Below, piece by piece: positions 37,445 to 48,739 of a DNA stretch of 64,000 nucleotides (its first letter is position 1; the number at the start of each line of letters is the position of its first letter). The position numbers were made by a program, and so were the translations under genes. Origin of the DNA: Plectrocnemia conspersa (taxonomy: Eukaryota; Arthropoda; Insecta; Trichoptera; Polycentropodidae); NCBI GenBank assembly GCA_009617715.1, contig VTFK01000224.1:812501-876500 (forward strand), written 5' to 3'. The notes beneath the pieces were generated by a model. It saw only the letters and a list, made by a program, of their open reading frames with translations, was not told where the DNA came from and ran no database searches.

Positions 37445-39326
37445 AAATAATAATAAAATATTGATGTTTAACGAAATATTATATTAAAAAATACAATTTA
37501 AAACGATTCGAATCCAAGGGCGAAATTTATTGACATAACAGTCGCGGAGTGTATTTGAGTCATTGTTAAATGTCAAAACGGGGTTTAAATGTCACGGACG
37601 CAATAAATCCTACTTATTCAACTAAATGTTAAATTGTACATGTTTGCTTTTATAAGGCATTGTTTTTTTATATTATTTTTAACGATCGTTATCGTTGAGA
37701 TTAAATTAATCAAATGACACGTTGATACTGTCAGTCAATGTCGATGCACTACGATTGTTTCCGCCGTGGGAAATTGCGACTTTAATCACCAATTAAAAAT
37801 AAAATAATAATTTTGATAATTAAGATGATATAGTTTTACTGAACAAATAAGCTACTCCTCATTCTTTTCCTTATACATACTTTGTTTTAACAATTCGATA
37901 CAAATTAAAGTCTATTAATATTAATCAAGAGCCCGTGTTAAGTTTATTTATGTATGCGTTATGAATAAGCAAACCGATAGAAAGCTGATTTGCGCAAACA
38001 ATATTTATGAAAGTATTACAACTCGATTTGTTTTCTATTTGTCATCTCACATTTTTCACATCATCGTCATTGTCAGTGAAATCGGTATCATTCTTACTAG
38101 CAACTTAAAAAAGTTGCCCTCTCATTGCTTCAATACTAAATATATTTTTGTATTATATAAAAAAACACAAACTTTGTAATAAATATGTGTAATACTATTA
38201 TTTTTAATGATGAAAATAATATAAATTCATACAATAACGTGTATTGTTTTGATTTACCAAAGCTAAAACTTATTTAATCTAAATTTAATATTAATGTACA
38301 TTAAATTAGGATACGTTTAAAGTATAAAAACATACGCTGGCAATACAAAAATAGCCGATTAAGTCGTTATTTTAAGATTTTATAAAATTAGGTCAAGTAT
38401 ATATTAGAAGTAGAAATTATAAAACAGCCACAAAATAAACACTTGACTTTTAGTAACGTAGTTATAATTGGTAATGCTTTTAAGTACGTTTTATATATTG
38501 TATCATATATTTATTTATGCAAATAAACGATTCATCAAATAATGAAAAAACCATACTGTAATTCATTATAGTTAGAATGAAACAATCCACTTAATTTATG
38601 AATCTATTTAATTAATATGATTTATATATGAGCTATGACTCTAAAATTATAGGTTTAACTATAATTTGTTATTTGCTGCATGCAGCTTATTTATTTTGTA
38701 GTGCTTATATACTTTTTATATAACAAATATATTAATTATAATGTATATTATAATTAAAGGTTACATCATATAGTATGTATATTATTTAAAAAAATGTATA
38801 TGTATGTATTTCCATATAAAAACTGAGACTTATCCTAAGAAATCTGTAATTTTCCAACTTTATACTATATGCTATATTTTTATTTTTGATCATAGTTACT
38901 AATATAGTTATTTTAATGAATTTTTTAAAAATTCTGCGGCCGCCTTAAATATTATTTTTTGATACATCTTTAGTTTTCCACTCTTAAATATCATTACCAT
39001 TTTATTTTTATATTGTAGCTAAATCCAAAACTATAAACAAGAAAATGTTAGTATGTTTGCAAAATTAGAGACTGTATTGAAAAAATATTAAAAAAATACA
39101 TACTGTTTATAATATAAAGTAACTTTTATTATATATTCTAAAATGTACGACGTAGCTCGATTTTAATTAGTCAATACGATGAAAATATATAAGTCTAGAA
39201 AGACCTTGGAATTTTATATTTATCCATAATTTTGTAAAAAATATAAAAGTTTATGTGGAATTCCGAACCCAGATCTTATTTTATCTATCAAACTTTTTTG
39301 CAACCCGTGTCTAACAACTGAAAGTA
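37445..39326. other. No gene recognised
   Basis: AT-rich sequence. A 72-codon plus-strand frame at 37961-38179 shows no domain. Confidence 0.5.
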
Positions 39327-41415
39327 CAGTGTACTCTAGATTATCTGGTTTGCGGATTATCCGTGGTTAAAATATACTTATTTATAAAAAGATAAACAAT
39401 CAAGTAAAGCAGAAAAACCAAAATCATTTAAGGAGACTGGAATACAAAATCTTTTGGTTCATTATTATAACTGGATAAAGAAATCTTCAAATAATGATTT
39501 AAAATCAAACGGGTTACTATTTTATAAGTTACAGATTTTTTAAAATGTAAAGGCTTGCCACATAAAGTAGTATTGTTATTAAATAATGCTCCTTTGTATC
39601 TAAATGAAAGCATATTATAAACGAACTTAAGTTGTTATATCAGCAATGAAACGACATCATTTCAGATTTTTTCAGGAGGGGGTAAAAGTTGGTCATTGGT
39701 CGTTTAATAATATTTATAATTTATTCAAATTCATAGTATTTCATTAAATGCATTTAAAGAGGGGATAATGCCCGCACCTGCCCTCCAAATTACGTCCCTG
39801 TTTAGAATCCACATCAAAAGCAATAAAATCCTGCCGTGGTGATCTAGCGTTCAATATAAGACTTTTTATAACAATATTACAACTTACAATAAGTGAGAAT
39901 CAAATGAAGCAATGGGAACGCTCGTTACCGAGCGTTCCCACTGCGACGGCGCCGACACGATTTTATTTCTTTTGACGTGAATTTTTGACTTCTGAGAAGT
40001 GATAATTGTTTTTGCGCCCTCCTATTGACCAAAATTCGGTTTGAATATACTTTGATCAGCCCTCTTATATCAAAAGTGTAATATCCAGAAAAACAATGAA
40101 GCAATATGCAAGTTGCGATGTCTATCTGTACTTGTTTTTCCAATTATTTTCCTCTAACAGATGAGTTGGTTTATTTTGTATTTTGGACGTAACCTAATGA
40201 AATTTCAAAAAATAAGTTGGGTTTGGGTTTGAACAGCAAGTGGACGTCTCGCAACTAGCAAATTTAATTTTAAAGACATTTTAGAGCAGCATATATTTCA
40301 CTGTCACATATTATTTAAATTATATTTCCGTTAGTAGAAATATATATTTATTGGTGAAAATGTATTTGGACTTCACTAGTACAAATATAATTTCACTGAA
40401 AAATACATTTATTGTAAAATTTACACATCGCATGTAAATAAATATTAATAGGCATGTAAATGTTTATATTATTACGTATAGAAAAGTTGAAATGCTATAA
40501 TTTTACTAGTAAAAATATATATGTATCAATGAAAATGTATTCTGATATGATTTAATCGAAATGACATATTTTAAAAATAGATTCAGGGCTGTTTTTTTAG
40601 ATTTTCTTTGAGGGAGAAACAGAGAATTGCTGTTCGTAATGGTTTTTTAATATTTCGATTTCAATATATGACATGGGAGGTGAGGAGGGGGGGGATTGCT
40701 CCACAACATAATCTTAAATGACATCCCTGTTTAATCGTGTCGTCTCAAAATTCTTGCCAAAAAAGATGACGACTTGATCAAATTTTTGGAAAAATATGCT
40801 CTATATGGAATAGCACAATCATGGTTAAAGTAAAGCCAGTAATACTTGCTCGATCATTAAGAAAGATTCATCTTAATGTGGAAATAAATGTATTGGATTC
40901 TGATGAGACTAGGGTAAGTAATATATCTGAAAAATGCAGATTATTAAAAAAAATAAAATGCTTAAATATCAATCGGTAAAACATTGAGGAATTGTTTGAT
41001 CGCGATTCAAGTAATCCATGTTTTCAAATCTTTAATGACGAGGATTTCGTTTATATTGTTACTCAAACAGAAGGAGTGAAAGTGAGAGTACAAGTGGACA
41101 AAATACAAACAATTTCATTACTCACACACGCAAGACGGCACTGATTTCTGTTGAAACTTCACTGAACTACATCGATCATAGCGATTTTAGAATTACGGTA
41201 TAATAACACTTAGAAAAATACAATCCGACATTCGACTATTGAGAGATACTAAAAAACAAAAGAGAATCACAGATTTAAATAATAAATAAAAAAACATAAG
41301 AATCTGTATTGTAAATATATAATACATATTTTAAGACCAAATAAAAATTTATGGTTGATATTATTTGTGTTTTCAATTATCCGTGCCTTTGCTCTTAACC
41401 ATTAGCCCGAATAAT
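39327..41415 (+). pseudogene. Decayed pogo/Tigger-like transposon (copy 1) with a nested insertion
   Basis: The left end CAGTGTACTCTAGATTATCTGG follows TA (39325-39326), matching the ends and target of pogo-type elements. Transposase pieces follow in order. A stretch KPKSFKETGIQNLLVHYYNW lies near 39407-39470, and KGLPHKVVLLLNNAPLYLNE at 39551-39612, where the family's catalytic LLLDNAPSHP has become LLLNNAP. After an interruption (about 39640-40735) come AQSWLKVKPVILARSLRKI-type pieces near 40815-40870, EELFDRDSSNPCFQIFNDED near 40986-41045, and near 41120-41290 ISVETSLNYIDHSDF and LRDTKKQKRITD, equivalent to the family's C-terminal LRR..KQ.KITDF. A right-end segment attatccgtgcc...cattagcccgaataattaag lies at 41375-41420. 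The N-terminal DNA-binding domain and first aspartate are missing. Confidence 0.8.
39665..40730. mobile_element. Probable insertion inside the pogo-like relic
   Basis: The transposase reading is lost between about 39640 and 40735. Similar words occur near both ends of sub-blocks: caggaggggg (39674), aattacgtccctgttta (39789-39805), cagggctgtt (40586) and aatgacatccctgttta (40717-40733). The CAGGG/CCCTG ends and G-rich subterminal stretches (gagggg, ggaggtgaggaggggggg) suggest one or two CAGGG-ended MITEs. Exact boundaries and target duplications are not clear. The minus-strand frame at 39925-40143 shows no domain. Confidence 0.35.
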
Positions 41416-41679
41416 TAAGTAATTATTATTTAAATGTATCTGAAATTCCTGGTTTAATGACATCATATACTTTCGTCGTCACGTAAGTCAAATCCATGTA
41501 AAATATGTAGCAAAACGGTGTAATAAATTTATTAAGACACTGAACGGTTTAGCTAATCGGGCGAAGATGAGCTCTGATTTTGAAATTATATTTTAATTCA
41601 TTTTTTGATATTCTATTGTTCAATATTAATTGTGATAATTCATTTTAGGTCGCTTTGTTGTTGTTGTTGCATAGCAATG

Positions 41680-42597
41680 CCACCAAAACGACAAAATATT
41701 GGTCGTGGCACAAATATCAATTGCATTGGATCGAACATTGCAAAATTTACATGGAAACGAACAGCCATTCGGTGGTGCGCGAATATTAATAGCAGGTAAT
41801 TTTCGTCTGTCATACCACGTTAAATACCAGCTGATGAACTAAATGCGTATTCAAAAGCATCAAATTTGTAGAGACTCGTTCAATTGAAAAATTAAACTTC
41901 TGCAAAACAATTTTTGGATATTGAAAATGACAAAATTACAACTGATGAATCAAGAGGCTGAATTATATTATCAACCGATTTTTATAGTAATAGACACTCA
42001 AAATAATAATTGATTCAATGCGTATTTCAATATATTACAGAACATGCAATATTAGCTGCAAAAAATGTGGATGTAAATGTTATTAACATCGTCATTCACC
42101 ATGTGCTACCAGGTGAAACATATACTTATAAATCAGTAGATACTGTTATGAATTAATATGAAGCAGTAAATTATACGATTGAATTCTTGAATTAATTTCA
42201 TTTAGCTGGATTGCCATCACACATCACAAATATGAAGATTGGTGTTCCTATCATTGTTCTTAGAAATGTAGATCCATTCCATCTTTGCAATGGTACCAGA
42301 TTGGCAGGCAATAAATTATTAAAAAATGTTATCGAAGCAACAATTTTAACCGACAAATTCAAAGGAGAAGATGTACTGCTATCACGCATACCAATGATTC
42401 CTACCAAAATGCCATTTTTATTCAAACGGTTGCAGTTTAAATTTAAACTGGCTTTTGCAATAACGATAAACAAGTCACAAGCTCGATCGTTGCAAGTATG
42501 TGGATTGAATTTAGAGAATCCGTGTTTTTCTCATGGTCAATTATACGTCGCATGCTCCCGTATAAGAAAACCAAGCGATTTGTTTGTATATATATAA
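41680..42597 (+). pseudogene. Helitron helicase relic (internally deleted)
   Basis: The C-terminal part of a Helitron Rep/Helicase protein is readable. The 128-codon frame at 42211-42597 contains KIGVPIIVLRNVDP, LCNGTRLAGNKLLKNVIEAT, FKRLQFKFKLAFAITINKSQ, then CGLNLENPCFSHGQLYVACS and PSDLFVYI, covering the last Pif1-type helicase motifs (V and VI: AITINKSQ and GQLYVACSR). Upstream, in shifting frames, are ITEHAILAAKNVDVNVIN (about 42038-42090) and PGETYTYKSVDTVMN (about 42113-42157), and further back HGNEQPFGGARILIAGNFR (about 41750-41810). At 41680 the frame starts MPPKRQNIGRGT, like a Helitron N-terminus, so the Rep domain and helicase motif I were lost by an internal deletion. Several stops occur. 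The hairpin and CTRR end were not found. Confidence 0.9.
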
Positions 42598-42599
42598 AC

Positions 42600-43195
42600 A
42601 ACCTATATCCCAGAGCATTAAAATAATCTTGAAGGTAAATAATTCATTAATTTCAACTTATTTAATTAAAATAAAATTATTATTGAATATTGTACATTTT
42701 ACTGTTTTCATAAAATATCTGGATGGCGCTAAAGCTGAATAATAAGAAAAAACACTATCAAAAACAAAACAGCAATGAAACGTATGAGGGGCGGTTGATA
42801 ATTATTCGGCATAGGTAAAAGATGTTGCTACCAGCATCACTAAAATGATGTTATTAATAAATACTAATCTTTACATGTCTACTTGTTTATTGTCAGCTTG
42901 CTGCGTCATTTAGTTTGTGTTCAACAGTCATTGAAAGCAAACAACTTTTAATTTTTTATAAAAATGAATAAAATTAAATATTATGTAGTAATTAGTACTT
43001 GTTTTTGATGGGATCAACACCGAATTAAATTATTTTTATGAGGACTGCGTCTTCAATAAAATAATAAATAATAATAATAAATTGGCCGCATGCCGATGGT
43101 TACATATGACTGAGCTAATCTTTCAATCGCCACTGTTCGATCGTGTTACAATTAAAAAAACAATGCGACACGTATTTTAACCCGTTTTTTTACAT
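42600..43195. other. No gene recognised
   Basis: AT-rich spacer after the Helitron code. No hairpin-CTRR Helitron terminus could be identified here. Confidence 0.5.
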
Positions 43196-43199
43196 AATA

Positions 43200-43660
43200 T
43201 ACAAACATACACAATCACTTATCGCGTAATTTGCTTCGCCCCTTTCGCAATTCGTTCGCCCCGGGCGGGCGCCACGCGACTACCGGGCGTTAAACGCTAC
43301 GCCCCCAGAAGCAACGATGTATTAATTTGGCATTCCTTGTTTCTCGTCGTAAAATTAGACGGTATCTGCCGACGGTGGTCATGACGTGACGGGGGTCGCA
43401 CGTGACTGAAAAAGTGACCCGGGCCCGCTGAAATCGGGCGCCCGGCCCGTCTGCGGCTCATTGGGCCCTCATGAATAATTTATGGCGGCGGTAACAATAT
43501 ATTTGATTTGCCCATTAGCCGCAATTACATGTAAATTATTTGCGTGGCCCGGGGCGTCGGGCGCCCGCGCCTGCTTAAAAAGCCCCTGTGGTGATGTGCG
43601 AAAACCGCGCACACGCGTAAAGGCCCTCAAACGTTCGCGGTCAAATTCACGAGGCACTGT
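43200..43660. promoter_or_regulatory. GC-rich, CpG-containing island; candidate regulatory element
   Basis: A sharp compositional break: about 460 bases of GC- and CpG-rich sequence in otherwise strongly AT-rich DNA. The core contains gggcgcc/ggcgccc palindromes three times (near 43266, 43436 and 43559). Between them lies a stretch with homeodomain-type sites (atgaataatttatgg, cccattagccgcaattac, atgtaaattattt) at 43470-43545. Frames cross it on both strands (43469-43657 minus, 43482-43766 plus) without a recognisable domain and with GC-driven composition. It does not match the other GC-rich repeats at 50.5 and 62.2 kb. A conserved enhancer or a CpG-rich promoter are both possible. Confidence 0.4.
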
Positions 43661-43968
43661 ATTTTATTTACCCATTCTATTTAACAACCTTTTTGTTATA
43701 TGTAGAACGTTAAGGTATTTTAAATTTAATTTAGTGATACAGGAGTTCTTAATCTGTGGTTTGTGAGTTCTTAGGGAAAATATTGACAGATTCAAGGGAT
43801 GGTATAAGTTGCCTCTCAACTATAAATTGTACAGTGAAGCTAGAATATCTATAGTTGTAAGTATATTTATTCTCCTAAATTGGATTTTAAACTTAATTAA
43901 AACAATTCATTCCTTTAGGTTTCATACAAAGTGTTGTATATAAATAATTGCAAAAAGCAAAATGCTTC

Positions 43969-44405
43969 TTACAATCGACGAAACACTGATCAAGGAATCG
44001 AAGCAGTTCTATGGCATATAGGAAACAAATTGAAGAAATATGTCTGTAAAATGTTAACATTGAATATGTGGAGCGATGATTTTCATTATTCAAGTAAGTG
44101 ACTTTTGGACTTTAATTCAATAAAAGTACTGATAAAGCTCAATGCAGACAACTTTTAGTGTCCGCTATGTTGTGTCTTATAAAATAATTTATTTTTGTGA
44201 ATTTTGTGTCACAAAATCTACGCGTTTCTACCTAGTGCATGAACTCTATTGGTTTTCCTCCCATTATTCTATATTATCTAAACTGAGAGCAGGCGACTTA
44301 TTTCTTCAAGGTTCATATATATTTTCTGAGGATAGGAATTCTCTTATGATCGGCGAAACACTGATCAAGCCTTGTATTATTGAAATGATTGTAGTATTAT
44401 AGTTG
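43969..44405 (+). pseudogene. hAT-like (ZBED/GTF2I-type) transposase relic, locally duplicated
   Basis: Short pieces recall hAT transposases of the ZBED5/GTF2IRD2-like type: TIDETLIKES near 43972, SVRYVVSYKIIYFCEFCVTK near 44158-44217, and MIGETLIKPCIIEMIVV near 44347-44400. In the family the ETLIKP segment precedes the FVRY...FC segment by about 100 residues, so the second LIKP begins a new unit. DNA agrees: acgaaacactgatcaag or gcgaaacactgatcaag occurs at about 43979 and 44356, and aagta-agtgac...gataaagctc at about 44092-44140 and 44450-44483. This is therefore a tandem duplication of roughly 360 bp within an already broken gene. The C-terminal dimerisation region was not recognised. Confidence 0.45.
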
Positions 44406-45895
44406 TTGGCCAAACAAATTAGGTACATAATATCAATTCATAGTTCAAGTAGAGTGACTGTCTTTGAGCTTTTGATAAAGCTCTATGTAGCTTTCTTTTC
44501 GGTGGCATTTTAGTGAACCATAAAATCAACTAATATTCTCAAATTGTGAACTTTGGCAGCAAAAGATTTACCAATACTGAAATCAGTCATGTTCATCGCT
44601 ATTTAAGTTGTAAACTTTATACGGATCATGTATTTAAATCACTAAGTTTATTTGCGTCACTTAGAAGTAGACGAAAAGTTGACATTCTTTGCCATTGCCA
44701 CTTCAAAATAAAATCAAGCGATATATATTTAGGTGAAAAATACACATTTCGTAAGATTTAATAGCTTCGGTGCGAACAACATTTTTTAAAATACAAATAA
44801 TAAATCAGATACAACATTATAGTTTCTATAAGCGATTTAATCAAAATCTAGCCTTAAAATTACAATATAAATTTTTATACTGATCTTTAAAATAGTTTAT
44901 AATAAGCAATATACAGCAACGATAAAATAAAATCGTTATTCTTTCACAAGAAAATAGTATACAGATATTTCGCGTAATCATACTAACCCACTTATCTCAA
45001 GTATCGAAGATGAAGATAAAAACAAACTCAAGTTTAAATATAAGCACAACATGCTAAAGCACATTTAGCTTTATAGGCACATGCATAGGTTATAATGGTT
45101 CCAGATGTTTAGCTTAAAATATATTTAATAAGTTCTTAACCCATTGTTTATTCTCGCTCTCGTTAAAATCATTTAAGGTTTTGAAGTTTTTTTTTTATCA
45201 CTAATGTTTTATTTTTAGTTTCTTTATATTGTATTAAAATATTTTGAAACCATATATTTTATTAAAACATATATTTGTGAATTAATTATAGTGTAATATA
45301 TGTTTTTAAAAAAATGTGGACTAGTGTAACTTTTATTATGGAATCATGGTCTTAGATGTGTAATTATTTAATAAAATTGTGTGAATGTTTCATACTTTTT
45401 TAGCTTAAGGCATATAAAAGTTAAGATTGGAAGCGTAGGTTGTAAATGAGGTGTAATTTTTTTGTTGTTGTTGATACAATGACTATTTGTGGAAAAACGG
45501 GATTTAATGTTTTTGGTGTAATAATAATAAACATGAAAATACTGTTTACCTGGATTTTTTTAATAACAATCAAATTAAGATAATGATAAGATTTCTCATA
45601 AGGAAAGTTAGTCAATTAAGTAATTCACCATCATTTTGCAGTATTTCATAATATATTTTAAGTGGTATATTTAATATTCTAATAAAGGTTCTTGCCATTG
45701 ATATACATTTTCTTTGATTTTCGGAACTGCTGGCCAAAGGGGTGCTATTTTTTCAGTCAGTTAAATGGCAGAAGAATTGTACAAAATATATATCTAGTGG
45801 TCGTCGGTTCGAGAGTCTTCGTTGTAGTCGTCGATGATTCTATTGGTGATAAGTGCTTAATAGGCGATTCGTGTCCGTCGATTGTTTGCCAGTGA
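44406..45895. other. Second hAT-like unit (start), then no gene recognised
   Basis: The first 400 bases continue the duplicated hAT-like DNA, and a 71-codon frame at 44546-44761 may belong to it but has no clear motif. The rest is AT-rich with no recognisable content. Confidence 0.35.
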
Positions 45896-45900
45896 TTCGC

Positions 45901-46150
45901 GATATGGCTGAGTGTCATATCTTTTATAATATTTTTTTAAAGAATTTTGGACGATTATGAGCCAACAGGGTCAGACTCAACTTCAAAAATTATGGCGGGC
46001 AATTCGTTTCTGTTAGTCTAATTAGTGATATGACCGAGTGTCACGTATTTTATAATTGTCTTTTGAGGAATAGTTGCTCATTGAGAGTCAATCAATTTAG
46101 GGTCTAACTTTAGTTCCAAAATCATCGTATTTGTAAAAGTATGGATTTTC
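45901..46150. repeat. Two-unit diverged tandem repeat, 126-bp period
   Basis: gatatggctgagtgtcatatcttttataat at 45901 recurs as gatatgaccgagtgtcacgtattttataat at 46027. Matching continues through gaggaat/agaattt, gagtcaa/gactcaa and the ttcaaaaat/ttccaaaat segment. The upstream 45870-45900 (gattcgtgtccgtcgattg) matches the start of the second unit less well. No coding sense. Confidence 0.65.
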
Positions 46151-48402
46151 AAGGTCACGTTCGCCGTCCATATGATAATTATAAAAAGTGGTAAAGCTAC
46201 TCGATGCAATGCCAAAGCAAGTATGGAATATTTGAAAATATTTTTTGTGGTGATTGATCGTTACTGATGACAATTGACTTTTGTAGGTCTGCTTGGCTAT
46301 TGTGCAATTATGGGCGTTACCCTTACATTATAAATAAGAATAATAATTCGTCAATTTCTATTATATTTTGTTTTGGTAATTTAATTGAAATTTATTTTAG
46401 TACCTAGTTAATTTGTGGTTCTAAATTTATTAAATATCCTACTTGCAAAAATACACTGATTTGATTTTACCGGTGCATATACATATGTACATACACATAC
46501 ATAGTCGTCTAGATCTAGACTTTTTATAGATACAGTTAATTATTATGTTTATTATAGTTTCTAAATCAAAATATAGTATTTATAAATTATATTTTTAACA
46601 AATTTTTAATAAAATATTTTTACATGAAAAATTAATAAAAATGTAATATATAATATGAATGACCTCGTAAGTGAATGAGTATGAATGAGCAAAGATAAAT
46701 TATTTATTGCTATTAAATTTTTATGATCATATAAAGAACGTCAATCACACTTACGTGCCATTTATTTTTGAATCGTATGTGGTTTATCATTAAGGTTATC
46801 AAATAGTATGTACTCTAATAGTTATGTTATCACAAATATTTTATCTATACATAAATTATTTTATGATTTTTTTTCAACATTCTGTAATGTTCTTAAAATA
46901 TGTATTTGTATTAATAATAGTTTATCGATTTTAAAATTAAAATTTTGTTTAAATTTCAATATAAAAATAAAAATAAAATTGTATTGAATGTGTTTTGTGG
47001 ATCATATATTTAATCTGTGTATATAATAAAAAACTTGTGACGTAAATAATATATTGTAATATTTTATTAAACAATACTATAAATATTTTTGCAAAGTTTG
47101 AGAGCCAGCGGCCGGTGTGGAGCTCGGTAGCCGCGCTACACCCCACAACGGACCATTATAACACGACATATGGACGGATAGCTTTTCATTGAGCTATTTG
47201 AACTGTGCTTTCGTTATCATCACGCCACTATTCAACTCTTTAACGATCGCGTTTCGTACTACGATCGTTTCTAAACATACACACAATGGATTATAAAGCC
47301 AGTTGACGTATCCATTGACAAATCGTTTCAGTTGAAAATGAATTAGTCAAAATCGAAAACACATCTACCACGACTCACGTTTAACGAGATGAAATCCAAC
47401 ATTTCCATTATATTATTATGTTTCGAAGATAAAAATATACATTAGCAAAAATCGTGAAATCGATTGCTCTGCTTTAAATCGAAATTAGGTTAATATTCGA
47501 TGGTTGTATGCATTGTTTTATATTATAAACTTTCTCATACATTCTCATGTTTTTGTTCTCTTTACACTATTACATATCGTTTTTATAACGGCACTAGAGC
47601 AATCCCGTTACAGTTGTGATTTCTGTCTCATTTCTCTCTCCCTTTGTATGAATGAACGACTCGATCCAGAGGGCCCTTTCTATGCACGCATGGCATAGCA
47701 CTTGACCTTTATCGTGTCGGATCGTAATCAAGTACCGTTAGCACGAACCAAAGTTAACTCACATGCTTAAATGACGAATATTATTATAATATAATACATT
47801 TAGTCGATCGTATCAATAACGAAAATATTCATAAGACATTAATATAACTACGGATGCGTCTCAGTCTATATACTTCTGTAGGTATAATAATGATTTCATG
47901 TTCGTAATCCATTTAAGTACATGCATTAAAACCGAGCGTGAGATCATTAAAGTTGAAACGGCTATATATAAATTAAAAGCCTTCATACTTTAATTGAGTA
48001 CCGAAACCAATCGGCAATGGTCAATTCTCAACATGTCTGCATTGATTCATGGACTGAGATTCGATACAGGCGAGTTTATTGCTTTAACTACCCCTCACCG
48101 AGCAAAACTTCATCTATTTCAATTTGTTGATTTACTTTAATTGTTGGTGTTCATTTTAATTCTAGAAAATCAAAGAGCTTAGAACTCAATAGTTTTGAAA
48201 CATAAATAAACCGTGAAAAGTGTGATATATTTGTTAATGCCTTAAAATTGTAAAGCTTTACTGTAAGATTTTATTTTTGGGACCCTTATAATAATTTTAC
48301 AAGATTATTGACAAGTACATATTACATGAAAATAATTACTTAAATTTTACTTTTCTGTTTTTAAATTTCATCATAAATCATACTAAATAGTACATTGTTT
48401 AA
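46151..48402. other. No gene recognised; short GC-rich patch at 47100-47150
   Basis: AT-rich overall. A small patch at 47100-47150 (gccagcggccggtgtggagctcggtagccgcgc) stands out and is followed by moderately GC-richer unique sequence to about 47480. No coding signal, tRNA boxes or repeat partner was found. Confidence 0.4.
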
Positions 48403-48700
48403 TAGTGTACTCTTGATTATCTGGGTGCATATTATCCGTGCTTATAATAAATTAAATTTTCTTAATTTAATTTTAATTTAAAAAAAAATTATTACAATTT
48501 TTTAAAATCATCTGTATGGCGTATAACAGTAGTGTGTTGCGGAACTGCACATGGAACTCAAAAACTATTTTTTTACTAATTGGTAAAATAAAAAACATAG
48601 ATCATTTTGGGAGACTCAAATAAAAAAATCTGTTTATTATGATAACTTAAAAGAAGCATGGAATTGTGGGAGATCCAATTCTTGAAACTCGCGTTAATGA
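48403..48700 (+). pseudogene. Decayed pogo/Tigger-like transposon (copy 2), 5' end and fragment
   Basis: tagtgtactcttgattatctggg at 48403 is a close relative of the left end of the copy at 39327, and both continue into attatccgtg. About 130 bp later the frame gives RNCTWNSKTIFLLIGKIKN and then HFGRLK, equivalent to the family's ANATGTHKLPLLLIGKSKNPR.FK segment between the first and second catalytic aspartates. Copies 1 and 2 retain adjacent parts of the same protein: this one ends about where the first begins. No right end was recognised. Confidence 0.65.
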
Positions 48701-48739
48701 CTGAGCAAAAATGATAAACTAGACAATAGTGTAAGGAAT

